Below, in pieces: positions 11,626-24,971 of a DNA stretch of 64,000 nucleotides; within the stretch, counting starts at the first letter, position 1, and each line of letters begins with the position of its first letter. Under the pieces are notes generated by a model. The model was not told the DNA's origin, did not search any database, and was given only the letters and a program-made list of their open reading frames with translations. Position numbers and translations under genes: made by a program. This stretch comes from Ehretia macrophylla (Eukaryota > Streptophyta > Magnoliopsida > Boraginales > Ehretiaceae): NCBI GenBank assembly GCA_037974665.1, contig CM075783.1, forward strand, positions 19,190,762-19,254,761, given 5' to 3'.

Positions 11626-13196
11626 CTATTAACATATATATTATATGTGTAAATATTTTTCTTTACAAAATCTCGTGTCATAAAATATTTTTCATTGTAC
11701 ATCCAAACACCATAAAATATTTTTCAATATTCTATTTTCTAGAAAAATATTTTTCCTTGAAAATATTTTCCCCCATCAAGTTATTCATTACAAAAAAAAA
11801 CTGTCCAATGCGACAGTCAATTTCTGTCTCATATCAGTCGCCGAAAAGGTCTAGGCAACGACAATATTTTTCAGCCATTAGGAAAGTTAAATTTTAAAAA
11901 AGTTCTAGTGACTTTTTTTTTTCCTTAAAAAGCCCATTTTTGGAGATGGACCAAGCCAATTTATTTTGGAGATGGACTAGCGGATCCATCTCAATTTGGA
12001 GATGGACTAGCCCTTCTAGTTCTGACTCTATTTGGAGATGGACCGCAAGTCCACCTCCATTTGGAGACGGACTGTGGGTCCGTGTCCATCTCCAAATAAG
12101 TAATTTTTTTTGTTTTATTTCTTTATTTTATTTGTTTAAGGGATACTAAAAGTACTATAAAAAATTTAAATTTAAAAAGAACATATTGAAATAATTTAAA
12201 CTAATTTTTTTTAAAATCAAGATATCTTTAGAATTATAATTTTTTTTTTCTTTTTATCAAACTATAAATCTTAACATTTCTAAATTAAATAATTAAAGTA
12301 ATTAAAATAAATACATAAAAAAATTTAAATTTAATTAATTTTTTAATTAATCTTAAGCATTAATTATTAACAAAAAATTTATTACTACGTACTAATAAAT
12401 AAAATTAGATAACTAAATAATTAATAGATATTAAATTAATAAAAATATTTTTTAATTAAATAATTAACTAATAAGGTGTTAAATAAATAATATTAATTAT
12501 ATTTAATTAGTTATGAATTTAGATAATATAATAAGCATTAAATTAACATATTTAATGTTTAAATTATTGAATTTTAACTTTTTTTTTAATTTTCTAAAAT
12601 TATTATTTAATTAATTAGAATTTTATATACAATGTCGTCGGCCATAAGTCTCCAATGGAGACATCTAGGTGATGGCCCTGTTTGTAAATTAGATAAATAT
12701 TTAATTCAAATAGTTATTAAATGAATAAAAGTCTTGAATTAAACAAATAATTAACTAATTTGGTATTCAATAAATAATATTAGTTATAATTATCTATGTC
12801 GTCTCTTTGATGTTGCCAAGTGGTGACGGTTTGAAGATGATATAGATAAGTTGTCTCCATGCCGCCACCAATAGGAGACTATTTGAAGACATCATATGTA
12901 TATCGTCTCCAAGTAGTCACCAATTGGAGACGGTTTAGAAATGACATATCTATGTCATCTCCAAGTGGTCACTAACTGGTAACTTTTGGAGACGAATTAT
13001 AATATCGTCTCTAAATAGTCATCATTTGGAGACAGTTTAGAGACGACTTATTTGTCTCCATGTCGTCTCCAATTTATCATAATGCTTGGCAACAAAAATT
13101 TCTGTCTTATTTCCGTCACCAATTTGGAGACGGGCCAGTAGTTCCGCCTTTATTTGGAGATGGACAACATGTCTATCTCCATTTGGAGACGGACTA

Positions 13197-15975
13197 TGTC
13201 ACGACCCCATTTCGTTGACTAATATAATATCTGACACCATAGTAAAACCTTAAGCATTTTCGGGATCGTGATACCATGAGCTTAAAAAGATCACTCCTCT
13301 TAAGTCCTCTAAGGCATAATTACAAAAGCCCGAGAACTATTACCCACAAACTAATTCCACAAGTTATATCTCCAAAATATCCATCCAAGCCTAAAAATAT
13401 TATTTAAATAAATACATATTGTAATTTAAGTTCATGAATACCAAGGTAGCAGTTTACATAGTACATATTATACAAACTTCATCGCTAGTGACTAATACCA
13501 CAACATATTCCTCGCATGCAACCAATAAATGTGCGATCTACGAGCAAATGACAACTTTTAAGCTTCTACCTCGAGCAACCTGCAAGGGTGGAAAAATGGG
13601 GTGAGCTTATAACAATTTAAGCTCAACGAGGGGGAATACGAGAAGGGTTTTTGAAATCACTTTCTCTTTTAAAATCCGTTTGAAAATCGGTAATGTCATG
13701 CACATCAGTTTACAAGCAAGTCATGCACTTCACACGATAATGAACAATCAAATAACATGTGAATCGGTAACAAACAGTCAATCGAGCAATTACATAAGTT
13801 GTGAAATAGAAACATGCAGTCAGTCGAGCAATTAAATAACATGTGAACAGTAACAAGCAATCAGTCGACCAAGTCACATAATTTGCATATAAGTGAACAG
13901 TTAGGTAACGTACAGTACAGTAACAAATCAACAGTTCTACTAGTAACAAGTAAATAGTAACAGGTAAACAGTTCTACTAGTAACAAGTAATCAGTAACAG
14001 ATAAACAGTTCTACTAGTAACAATTAATCAGTAACAGATAAACAGTTCTACTAATAACAAGCAATCAGTAACAGATAAAAAATTCTACTAGTAACGAATA
14101 ATCAATAACAGGTAAACAGTTCTACTAGTAACAAGCAATCAGTAACAGGTAAACAGTTCTACTCTCCGAGGAACTAGGGCCCAAGCGAGAGTAGTAAAAG
14201 GACACAGTTGCACAAGCATGTGTTGGAAACGGGACGGCCGGCCTTGAATCAGTAACATTATCATCCCCTTATGCCAAACAATGGGTGTTATCCGGATATA
14301 CACCAAATAGTACCATGGTAGCTTGACCATCCTGGCAAGCCCGTTGCCGCCCACTCGGTTCAAGAACTTCTACCATGGGGTTCATTAACAGTTCCAGATT
14401 AATAGTAGTATCCTACCAGTTGCATCGATAACAAATCGCACAGTTGGAGGCAACAATGTAGGTTGCCTCCGTCATATAAGCAAGTAATAGAATTCCATTA
14501 ACAAGACACTTATCACATTCAGTATCGTATCAGAGTAAGCACGTACTACACATTCAGTAAAGTTCTAACATTTGGTAAAGTTCAGCACATGGTTATATGT
14601 AATTCATGACTTATATTTCAGTAGTTTAAACACCCACGATACTCCTCCAAAACCAAGAACTCAATCATAGCCATAACTAATTCAGTGTAACAGTACTTGC
14701 TAACTTCACAATAATAGTTCCATTTTGGCAGCTTAGTTACCTAGGTAAACGAACTCCAATTACTCTAATTGTTATATGTACGCGTAGATTTTCAAGTTTA
14801 GTTGACTCTAGAATCAAACGGTGACCAATTCCGAATTAAACTCAGTTAGTTATGACTGTTTTCGTACGACTGTGCAGGACCGTCCAGATTGGTAACGTTT
14901 TCTGTCAGCTTACGATTTTTGGTGTTTTCGAGGTCTTAAACGATTTTATTTAATTTTTCCACAAGAACAAAGTCTATTCCCAACTGAAAAAACTATCTAC
15001 CATAATGTTTAAAATTTTGTCTAGGTAGGTTCTCTAGGTCAAAATCTCCACGAAATCAGGATTAGCAAAACTGTCCAGTTCCAGTCAACTACAAAACTTC
15101 ACTGATTTCAGCAATTTCGAGCAAGAAAATGATTTTTCTTCATAATTTCTCCAACATGAAAGTTGTTCCCCTATGAGTCTAGATTAGTGTGTCATTTTTC
15201 CAGATTTTTTCCAAAATATTTACTTGCTCAAACAGTTCACAAAATAAGACTGCTGTAACAACAATTATGCATGCATATAACATCTAATCTTGTATAATAC
15301 ATTAATTTCTTACTCTATAACACATATATATGCCATATAACTTCTGAAATCAGTTTAAGAAAAGTCCCTTCACCTTGAATTGTTGGAAGATTGAAGAAAT
15401 CCTAAGCAACTAAGCCAAAAGATGGACTTTTCTAGCTATTGCTTGTCTTTTTTTTTTCTTCCTCCTTCTTCCTCTTTATTTTTCTGCCGAATTTTCTCCT
15501 TCTCTTGCTGCCCAAGTTCAGCCATGGGGTCTTGGGGAGGGGGAGGGGGGGGGGGGGGGTGGTTTAGGTGTAGGATTTGTTTTAATTTAAGTTGAATTCT
15601 TAGAGAAAAAGTCAACTTCTTATTAATTCTAGTTTAACCCCTAGCTTTATATTTTGTTTGCAATTGAGGATAGTTATTTCTTCCTAATTAATTAGGATCT
15701 AGGTGAGATTAAATAAACTAGAACTCTAATTCTAATCTTAATTTAGTGACCAACATAGTATTTTAGGTAATTTCACTTTAGCCCCTCAAGTCTCTAATAA
15801 CTACTAAGTTATCAAAAAGTTAATTTTTCTAATTTTTGAATTCTATCTTATTCTAACTTAGTTCTCAACTTATTTCTAAGGCATATAACGTATAATTAAG
15901 AAATATATTATATTAGAATATATAGTTACACATAATTTAATATTAATGCATGTGTGTTCGGGCTCGGGTCTCACA
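13197..15975 (-). repeat. 3' LTR (left in window) of the LARD
   Basis: 2779 bp, very similar to 18428-20968. It is longer mainly because of a 37-bp minisatellite at 13929-14162. A short poly(G) run near 15540-15560 is also unique to this copy. Confidence 0.88.
13929..14162. repeat. 37-bp minisatellite in one LTR
   Basis: About six imperfect copies of a 37-bp unit containing AAACAGTTCTACTAGTAACA. The other LTR has only one AAACAGTTCTACTCTC at the matching place (about 19160). Confidence 0.85.
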
Positions 15976-15990
15976 TCCTCCCCTCCTTAA
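15976..15990 (-). other. polypurine tract of the LARD
   Basis: On the minus strand the sequence immediately before the 3' LTR reads AAGGAGGGGAGGA, the expected plus-strand primer for a minus-strand element. Confidence 0.75.
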
Positions 15991-18411
15991 CAAAATTGCG
16001 TCCTCGCAATTCCTTCATTCAATGTCTCTCTTTTATTAGTCAAGAAATCAACCAACCTCAAACTTCATTTACCAACTCTTAGGGGGTTACATTCTATAAC
16101 TCCGACTCAAGATATCATGTTCAAACTTACTTATACATTATGATCATAGTCAACTTCATCCAAGATTCTCAACCTGTACGAGGTAAGTAGTATACTAAGG
16201 AATGCAACGGATTAGGTGGAAATGTATCAATAATTTGGAGGATGAAAGAAAATAGAAGATTTCAAACTAAATGATACAAGGCAAGCATAAATGTCAAGGA
16301 TCAAACATAATGATGAATGTAGAGTCCTAAATCCAAGTAACAGGATTTCAAAGAAGATCAATCAACGAATTCATTGCATTAGTAAAGTTAGAATAGAAGG
16401 AATGTTATGCTAAGGAAGTCACGTCAAAGTCTCATGCCTCGAACCCAAACTTTAGAACACCTTATACACCTCAAGCATGAAATAGCCTCAAAGATAGATT
16501 ATTCTATGTCTAAAACCTCTATTTCAACTCCAAGATGACTTTTAATTTTGAATCATCTCCAAATAACAATGATTAACATATAGTAAAAAGCCATTCAATA
16601 CTTAAAACACCTTAGTTCTTCCTCAATCATCATTTAGTCACTATCTAGTCACACATCCTATTTTACATATAGAACCAGTAAGACACTTAATCTTTCTAGG
16701 GACCTCAACTTTCTTTAACACAATACAACTCCAAGTCCGAGTCTATCAAGTTGTAATTTATATTTTCGGCTCAAGTCCCAAGGTGGTTTGATTAAAATCT
16801 CACTCATGATAACATCACTTCGGTATAGAATCTTGTAAGCCACGCCGGTGAATTCAATTAACCCATACAAACACTATGAATCTAATCCACCAAACCATTT
16901 TTTCTCCTCGAATTCTTTCCTTCCTATCTCAATCAATCAATCCTAAGGTTAGTTCATCTTAATGTCCGTCAAGTTGGGATTGAATGACCAATGACTCCTC
17001 TACCCAAAAATATCCTACGCAAGAATATCACTAGTAAACATAAGATAAAGCATTTGACCCTCAAACTCCCAAAATCTCCGTAATTTAACTCTAATAATTA
17101 ATCGTCAGCATATCATTGCCCCAATTCTATAATTCATCCATTACTAGAAGAATCGATTCTCATATTAACATTATTTCCCAGACACAAATAGACAAGCATA
17201 GGGTTTACAATACGAGTCCATCAACAACCTAGCTATACAAATTTCTCCACTTAACATCTTTATACCTTAATAAGGTAACAACAACCAAAATAGATCAAAT
17301 TCAAACCTCAAGATGTATAACTTATCCTTAAGCATATTCACCATTAGGGTTACATATGTACAGTAACCATATAACAGTAAATCAATTCTCATATACTTAA
17401 CATCATTTGATTACCTCCTAAGATTAATTACCTAATTATAAGATTGAAGCCCTAACATCAACCTAACAGTATTAAACCCCGATGTCATGTACCATGTCAA
17501 TATATTCAAAGCCTAACTTTAACAATTTGTTGGGAAATGATATAATCTAGGAGACCAGCTCAATAATTACAATGGCATGCAAAGGAAGTAGTTATTATAA
17601 CGGAATGGATGGAGAACAAACATTACAAGAGTAATACATGGCAGGAGGGGAAAGTTATTATTTATAGCTAAAGGTGAAATATGAAGCAAAACATTATTTA
17701 GAAGCCAACAAATTCAGAAATCAATGGATAAGAAATATATAATATTCAAGGCAAAAAGGAATGTCAAAGAATCATAACGGGGTCAACAAATATCTAGCAC
17801 ATCAACAAATAAGAATTCAGAGTGCTAAAGAATGGTTCATGTGGGGAGTTCAAACTTACCTCATTGAGCTCTACACTCCATGAACTTAAATCCATCAAAG
17901 TCCTGGATCACTTCCACATTCCACAACACACAATCATTAAAATTAAACCTTCAATTCACATTACTATATCACCATAGAATCACCAACTAGTTTACAACTA
18001 ATACTAATCCCATAATTCATAAATAAATCCTTCAGTGACAGTTAAAGATAGATTAACTCTAAAGATATATCAGACATCGAGCTCACACCCAACATTCATG
18101 AAACAGGGTTAGGAATTCATCCAAAACTTTGTCTTTACCTAGCCCTATTAAACATCAAGCCTATCCTCTTAGCCATTCACGATCTTAGAAAGTTACTCGA
18201 TGGTCTATAAATACAATTCATGTCACGTAAAACAAGGCACAAACACCAATGCACATTAGTAACATATAGTTCACATATAACATATAAACAAATTAAACAA
18301 GTTTACATGTAGCACATAAGCACATCGAACAAATACAATCATCCAATCTCTTTTAAACACTTCATCACGGCCCGAGGATCTTATCCCAACTTATGCCTAG
18401 CTAACTAGCTA
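15991..18411. other. non-coding interior of the LARD
   Basis: AT-rich sequence with no open frame of note on either strand and no gag, protease, RT, RNase H or integrase motif. Confidence 0.75.
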
Positions 18412-18413
18412 AA

Positions 18414-18424
18414 CTCTGATACCA
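18414..18424 (-). other. primer-binding site, initiator Met tRNA
   Basis: On the minus strand this reads TGGTATCAGAG, the complement of the 3' end of plant initiator-Met tRNA. It lies three bases inside the 5' LTR. Confidence 0.85.
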
Positions 18425-18427
18425 TTT

Positions 18428-20968
18428 TGTCACGACCCCATTTCGTTGACTAATATAATCTCTGACACCATAGTAAAACCTTAAGCATTTTTGGGATTGT
18501 GATATCACGAGCTTAAGAAGATCACTCCTCTTAAGTCCTCTAAGGCATAATAACAAAAGCCTGAGAACTATTACCCACAAACTAATTCCACAAGTTATAT
18601 CTCCAAAATATCCATCCAAGCCTAAAAATATTATTTAAATAAATACATATTGTAATTTAAGTTCATGAATACCAAGGCAACAGTTTATATAGCACATATT
18701 ATACAAACTTCATCGCTAGTGACTAATCTCACAACATATTCCTCACATGCAACCAATAAATGTGCAATCTACGAGCAAATGACAACTTTTAAGCTTCTTC
18801 CTCGAGCAACCTTCAAGGGTGGAAAAATGGGGTGAGCTTATAACAATTTAAGCTTAGCGAGAGGAAATACGAGAAGGGTTTTTGAAATCATTTTCTCTTT
18901 TAAAATCCGTTTGAAAATCGGTAATGTCATGCATATCAGTTTACAAGCAGGTCATGCACTTCACACGATAATGAACAATCAAATAACATGTGAATCGGTA
19001 ATAAACAGTCACTTGAGCAATTACATAAGTTGTGAAACAGAAACAAGCAGTCAGTCGAGCAATTAAATAACATGTGAACAGTAACAAGCAATCAGTCGAC
19101 CAAGTCACATAATTTTCTTATAAGTGAACAGTTAGGTAACGTACAGTACAGTAACAGGTAAACAGTTCTACTCTCTAAGAAACTAGGGCCCAAGTAAGAG
19201 TAGTAAAAGGATACAGTTGCACAAGCATGTGTTGGAAATGGGACGGTCGACCTTGAATCAGTAACAGTATCATCCCCTTACACCAAACAGTGGGTATTAT
19301 CCGGATATACACCAAACAGTACCATGGTAGCCTGACCATCCTGGCAAGCCTGTTGCCACCCAGTCGGTTCAAGAACTTCTACCTTGGGGTTCATTAACAG
19401 TTCCAGTTTAACAGTAGTATCCTGCCAGTTGCATCGATAACAAATCACACAGTTGGAGGCAACAAAGTAGGTTGCCTCCATCATATAAGCAAGTAATAGA
19501 ATTCCATTAACAAGACACTTATCACATTCAGTATCGTATCAGAGTAAGCTTGTACTACACATTCAGTAAAGTTCCAACATTTGGTAAAGCTCAGCACATG
19601 GTTATATGTAATTCATGACTTATATTTTAGTAGTTTAAACACCCATGATACTCCTCCACAACCAAGAACTCAATCATAGCAATAACTAATTCAGTGTAAC
19701 AGTACTTGCTAACTTCACAATAATAGTTCCATTTTGACAGCTTATTTACCTAGGTAAACGAACTCCAATTACTCTGATTTTTATATGTACGCGTAGCTCT
19801 TCAAGTGTAGTTGACTCTAAAATCAAACGGTGACCAATTCCAAATTAAACTCAGTTAGTTATGATTGTTTTCGTATGACTGCACAGGACCGTCCAGATTG
19901 GTAACGTTTTCTGTCAGCTTACGATTTTTGGTGTTTTCGAGGTCTTAAATGATTTTATTTAATTTTTACACAGGAACAAAGTCTATTCCCAACTGACAAA
20001 ACTATCTACCATAGTGTTTACAATTTTGTCCAGGTAGGTTATCTAGGTCAAAATCTCCACAAAATCTGGATTAGCAAAACTGTCCAGTTCCAGTCAACTA
20101 CAAAACTTCACTGATTTCAGCAATTTCGAGCAAGAAAATGATTTTTCTTCATAATTTCTCCAACATGAAAGTTGTTCCCCTAGGAGTCTATATTAGTGTG
20201 TGATTTTTCCAAATTTTTCCTAAAATATTTACTTACTCAAACAGTTCACAAAATAAGACTGCTGTAATAACAATTCTGCATGCATATAACATCTAATCTT
20301 GTATAATACATTAATTTCTTATTCTATAACACATATATATGCCATATAACTTCTGAAATCAGTTTAAGAAAAGTCCTCTCAGCTTGAATTGTTGGAAGAT
20401 TGAAGAAATCCTATGCAACTAAGCCAAAAGATGGACTTTTCTCGCTATTGCTTGTCTTCTTTTTTTTTTTTCTTCCTCCTTCTTCCTCTTTATTTTTCTG
20501 CAGAATTTTCTCCTTCTCTTGCTGCCCAAGTTCAGCCATGGGGTCTTGGGTGGGGTTAGGTGTAGGATTTGTTTTAATTTAAGTTGAATTCTTGGAGAAA
20601 AAGTCAACTTCTTATTAATTCTAGTTTAACCCCTAGCTTTATATTTTGTTTGCAAATGAGCCTAGTTATTTTCTTCCTAATTCATTAGGGTCTAGGTGAG
20701 ATTAAATAAACTAGAACTCTAATTCTAATCTTAATTTAGTGACCAACATAGTATTTTAGGTAATTGCACTTTAGCCCCTCAAGTCTCTAATAACTACTAA
20801 GTTATCCAAAAGTTAATCTTTCTAATTTTAGAATCCTATCTTATTCTAACTTAGTTCTCAACTTATTTCTAAGGCATATAACGTATAATTAAGAAATATA
20901 TTATACTAGAATATATAGTTACACATAATTTAATATTAATGCATGTGAGTTCGGGCCCGGGTCTCATA
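18428..20968 (-). repeat. 5' LTR (right in window) of the LARD
   Basis: 2541 bp, begins TGTCACGACCCC on the plus strand and ends GGGTCTCATA, followed by the GACTA target duplication. It has one change of the terminal dinucleotide context (CATA against CACA in the other LTR). Confidence 0.88.
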
Positions 20969-22074
20969 GACTATAAGTTCGTGACACTTCTCCAAATAAG
21001 CAATTCTTTTTTATTTTTTATTTTTGGTTTTATTTTTATTTTTATTTTTTTTAAGGGATACTAAAAGTACTATAAAAAATTTTAATTTAAAAAAACATAT
21101 TAAAATAATTTAAACTAATTTTTTTAAAATCAACATACCTTTAGAATTATATAACTTTTTTCCTTTTATCAAACTATAAATCTTAACATTATTAATTTAA
21201 TTAATTAAAATAAATAAACAAACAAAATTTAAATTTAGTTAATTGATTAATTAATCTTAAACATTAATTATTAACAAAAAATTTATTACTATGTACTAAT
21301 AAATACAATTAGATAACTAAATAATTAATAGATATTAAATGAACAAAAATCTTATTAATTAAATAATTAACTAACAAGGTGTTAAATAAATAATATTAGT
21401 TGTATTTTAATTAGTTATCAATTTAGATAATATATTAATCATTAGATTAACATATTTAATATTTAAATTATTGAATTTCAACTTTTTAAACTATCTAAAA
21501 TTATTATTTAATTAATTAGAATTTTATATACGGGGCCGTCGACTATAAGTCTTCAATGGAGACATCTGGGTGATGGCCCTGTTTCTAAATTCAAATAGTT
21601 ATTAAATGAATAAATGTCTTGAATTAAAAAAATAATTAACTAATTAGGTATTCAATAAATAATATTAGTTATAATTATCTATGTCATCTCTATGATGTTA
21701 CCAAGTGGTGACAGTTTCGAGACGACATAAGTAAGTGTCTCCATGCCGTCACCAAGTGGAGACAGTTTGGAGACGTCATATGTATGTCATCTCCAAGTAG
21801 TCGCCAATTGGAGATGATTTGAAAACGACATATCTATGTCATCTCCAAATAGTCACCAACTGGTAACTTTTGGATACGAATTATAATGTCATCACCAAAT
21901 AGTCATCATTTAGAGACGACTTACCTATGTTGTCTTCATTCTGTCTCCAATTTGTCATAATGGTTGGCAACAAAAAATTTAATCTTATTTTCATCGCCAA
22001 TTTGGAGACGAATTGGCAATGGACCGTCGCTAGAAACAATTTTTCTTGTAGTGATTTTATGACAAACTTAGTGT

Positions 22075-22180
22075 ATTTAGTAGATTCATAATTTCTTTTT
22101 AATCTTCCATCTCCCATGAAATTTGAACCTTGGTCTCCCAACTATCAACATAAGTAATTCACCACTAGGCTACTCTTGGA
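22075..22180 (-). mobile_element. tRNA-derived SINE-like repeat
   Basis: On the minus strand there is an A-box-like TAGCCTAGTGGTGAATTAC, then a B-box-like GGTTCAAATTTC about 30 nt later, at a spacing that fits a tRNA-derived SINE. Related copies lie at about 35590-35700 and 40557-40665. Ends and target duplications were not resolved. Confidence 0.5.
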
Positions 22181-22341
22181 TCTCAAAAACTGGTTCATAA
22201 AAAATCATTTAACATATTTTTCAATTAAATTTATCATGGATTTTTGTAATTTAAAAACGTAGGAACCAACTTATTTTGCGTTAATGGGCTTTGAGTTGAG
22301 GGACTCGGGAATTGATAAAATGAATAGTAACTAAAAATCTC

Positions 22342-22467
22342 TGTCAATAGGGCTTTGGTCCAGTGTAAATATTACTCGCTGTGTATTCGAGAAAATACAA
22401 ATTTGAATTTTACTGGTTATGTTGTATAGCCTTAATTAAGCTTCCCCTGAATCAAAAAATAAAAAAT
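22342..22467 (+). mobile_element. SINE-like insertion with A-rich tail
   Basis: A 126-bp insertion flanked by AAAAATCTC at 22333-22341 and 22468-22476, ending in an A-rich tail. The unit A counterpart near 285-305 reads CTAAAAATCTCTTGG with no insertion, which is an empty site. Weak A-box and B-box similarity (TGGTCCAGTG and AATTTGAAT) suggests a tRNA-derived SINE. The copy at 40787-40917 is the same insertion in unit E. Confidence 0.7.
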
Positions 22468-23223
22468 AAAAATCTCATGGTCTCTCTTTCCATTCAACAC
22501 AAATGTACAAATTTCTTGTTACTATTATTTGACAAACATAAAGTATAGATTAAAGAGAGAGGTAATTGTAGAATATCATTTTCAAGTAGATCCATATATA
22601 AAAGACACTTCCAAAATACGTCCTAACTTGTACAGTTTTGGGTTGATAAGAATACCTTGTATGAGGCTTCTAACTTATTTATTGACGTATACATGGTTTT
22701 TTTAGGTCATCAACGACAATTTGCTCATAAAAATAAAAAGAAAAAAGAAAAAAAGGTCATCGACGAGAACAATTAAGTAGGGTATTTCAACGAAATACAA
22801 TACATGAATATTAACTACCAATTATGTTATTTACATTGGTTCTTATTGATGGGATATGACTTTCAATATAAAAGGGTACCATTTACATCCTTCAACTTAA
22901 AAATATTATTAGCAAATATTAAAAATATATTGAGACTAAAATCAAGAAGAATGACTTAATCTCACTATTCTCCAAATTTTTATAAAATTACTTAATTGTA
23001 GACATATAAAGTTCAAGTTCATCTAGTATTATAAAATAACACTGCTGAAGAAAATGAATTACTGATAATTTCCGATCAACTACCATCACACATACAAAGA
23101 AGCAAGAAAGAGCATGTTTGGAAAGAGAAAGAAAGTTTGACCAAAAAAAAGAAAGAGGAAGAAGAATTAGGGAACTACTTTCATTGCGTTCACACCAACT
23201 AACACAATGACTATTTATTTGGG

Positions 23224-24155
23224 GAAAAATGTTAGAGGTCACCTTTTTTTATTACTCAATTATCACCTCCTAATTAGCATACTGACTTGGTAAATTAATT
23301 TTATTTCTCTCTCTCTCTTCATTAATTTAATTTAATTTATCTCTCTTCATTTATTATTTTTTCTCTCTCTTTTTTTTTCTCCCTTTTTCTTTCCTTTAAT
23401 TAAGATTTCATCTTTCTTTTTCTTTCTCTTTTGTTTAATCTTACCAGATGTTTACCTTTTACTTACTGCCATTAATTGCATATTTTTCTCTTGCATGTTG
23501 TAGCATGCGGGAGGTGTTCATATTGGCAATGGCGAAGGGAGAGAAGCTCCTTTGGGATGGAAAGTTAATGATTATAAGCAACAATATATATGATCACATA
23601 ATGAATGGGTCGATTGAATTTTTTATTGCTTTGTACAAGATGCTGGTTCTGATCTTTCTCCATCACTATGATGAATTCTTGATTTTATTGACAAAAACTA
23701 CAAAAAAAAAAATTAGTTCTTGAAACTTGGTTGTAAATAAAGTTTCTATAAAGCCCCAATGAGAAAGCAAGCAAGAATGACTTCAAATGTGACATGTGGA
23801 TCGCCAATTATTATTATATGCGACAACACTTGGAACAAATTTTTTAGCTTGATTTTAATCCAACAAAAGAATTGAAGAGTTAGACTTCAAATATAATTCT
23901 ATCAATTTGTCAAGAAGAGAGAAATATCTAAAAATATATATATATAGTGAATAATAGAAAGAGAAAAGTGAATGTTTGGCAAGACTAAACAAAAGAGAAA
24001 GAAAGATAAAGAGGAAACCTTAATTAAAGGAGAAAAAAAAGGAAATATATAGAGAGAAAAAAAAAATTAATTTATACTGTTGGCATGCCAACTAAACATG
24101 TTAATTAGGAGGTAGTAATTGAGTAATAAAAAAAGTATCACATCTAGCATTACTC
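23224..24155. mobile_element. non-autonomous MULE, copy 1
   Basis: Long imperfect TIRs (near GAGTAATGTTAGATGTCACC, then TTACTCAATTA) enclose 932 bp. They are flanked by TTATTTGGG (23215-23223) and TTATTTGCG (24156-24164), a 9-bp duplication with one mismatch. The gene 3 upstream region at about 29088 has the uninterrupted site. The interior has CT- and AG-rich arms and a small non-repetitive core (23500-23740) of possible captured DNA; I recognise no protein in it. Confidence 0.78.
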
Positions 24156-24164
24156 TTATTTGCG

Positions 24165-24815
24165 TAATAAACATTAGTCAAATGTTGCGTAAGAGTTGTA
24201 TGAATACGGCAAAAGAAGTCATTGCCTTCCCTACAATTTTAGCTGACTTTAATCTATTTATTTAGGGTCCTTTAAAGGCTTCTACTATACAAAACCACCA
24301 GGCCTTGTTATCTAATTGTGTGATAATATAAGTATGAAATATTCTAAAATTAATTCTTGTAAATATATTCTTTAATGTATTTTGTACGGATTAGAACTTT
24401 TTGGATAAAAAAGAAAATAAAAAGGCATGTACAAAGAATATTCCGATGACTCATAGTTGGGCCATTTGTCCTGTATGTCATCTTCACCGCTCACTCTATG
24501 ATCTCAAACAAGCACTTGTTGCGTTTACTTTTTGCATGGCTCAGTTGTCTCTCACACTTTCTCCGCTATTTATCAAATGGGTAAAGTCATGTGAAGCTCT
24601 TCAATTAAATGGAAATTAGTAGGAAGGTTATTATTTAGTCATTAGCTTCAGTGAGTGTTTTACTGCCATTTTTTGGTCTGAAAAAAAACAACTCTTACCA
24701 GCTCACTACAGCGAAACTTCCTGTAAAACCCTGCGTCATCGTGTTTACCGCGTATCTTGATTTATTTTTTTTTTTTTAAAAAGAAAAAGGAAAAAGGAGA
24801 AACCAATAAGTGTAT
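24165..24815. repeat. upstream flank of gene 2
   Basis: Duplicated 5' flank shared with 29080-29574 and 42517-43152. Part of it (24215-24310) also appears inverted at 56315-56400 and 57990-58065. No gene is supported. Confidence 0.65.
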
Positions 24816-24859
24816 AAACCGTGTCTGCTGTGAATGCCATTTTCTGAGAGATTAAAACG
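24816..24859 (+). promoter_or_regulatory. promoter block of gene 2
   Basis: AAACCGTGTCTG at 24816-24827, GCCATT at about 24836, and a weak TATA-like GATTAAAACG at 24850-24859, with the same 34-nt offset as in genes 1 and 3. The TATA core is less canonical than in gene 1. Confidence 0.6.
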
Positions 24860-24971
24860 AGGCCCTTCGATCACCAATCAACAATATCTCATTCACCTGG
24901 AATTCTAGGTTTTATTTACACTTTCTACCCCGATTCTCTTCCATATTTTGCTCACATTGTTCTGATCGATC

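Larger units (their letters stand above)
13197..20968 (-). mobile_element. LARD-type LTR retrotransposon (non-coding)
   Basis: Two long direct repeats flank about 2.45 kb of sequence without any gag or pol-like frame. The target duplication GACTA is at 13192-13196 and 20969-20973. On the minus strand the LTRs begin TGTGAGACCC (TATGAGACCC in one) and end GGGGTCGTGACA. The primer-binding site and polypurine tract both show that the element runs on the minus strand. LTRs over 2.5 kb with a non-coding interior fit the LARD class, which depends on proteins from other elements. It inserted into CACTA element 2. Confidence 0.88.
11786..22053. mobile_element. CACTA element 2, composite and split by an LTR element
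   Basis: The ends are CATTACAAAAAAAAA at 11786 and TTTTTCTTGTAGTG ending at 22053, with ATT on both sides (11783-11785 and 22054-22056). Both subterminal regions carry TTTGGAGACGG-type motifs. The AT-rich body is present twice, at about 12085-13190 and 20984-22020, in the same orientation; both copies contain AAGGGATACTAAAAGTACTA and TAAGTCT-CAATGGAGACATCT. The counterpart at 39302-40535 has one body. The 7.8-kb LTR element sits between the two bodies. No transposase frame is visible. Confidence 0.78.

Noticed and set aside
13710..14363. Minus-strand frames of 74-79 codons in the LTR
   Set aside because: They lie in LTR and minisatellite DNA; the counterpart LTR does not keep the same frames intact (only a shifted partial one at 19175-19484).
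24401..24619. 72-codon frame with CHLHRSLYDLKQALVAF, resembling a Ty1-copia reverse transcriptase motif
   Set aside because: The match is limited to about 15 residues, and no other pol motif lies nearby; related relics at about 29399 and 42830 are part of the duplicated flank. It may be a very old copia scrap, but I cannot support it.
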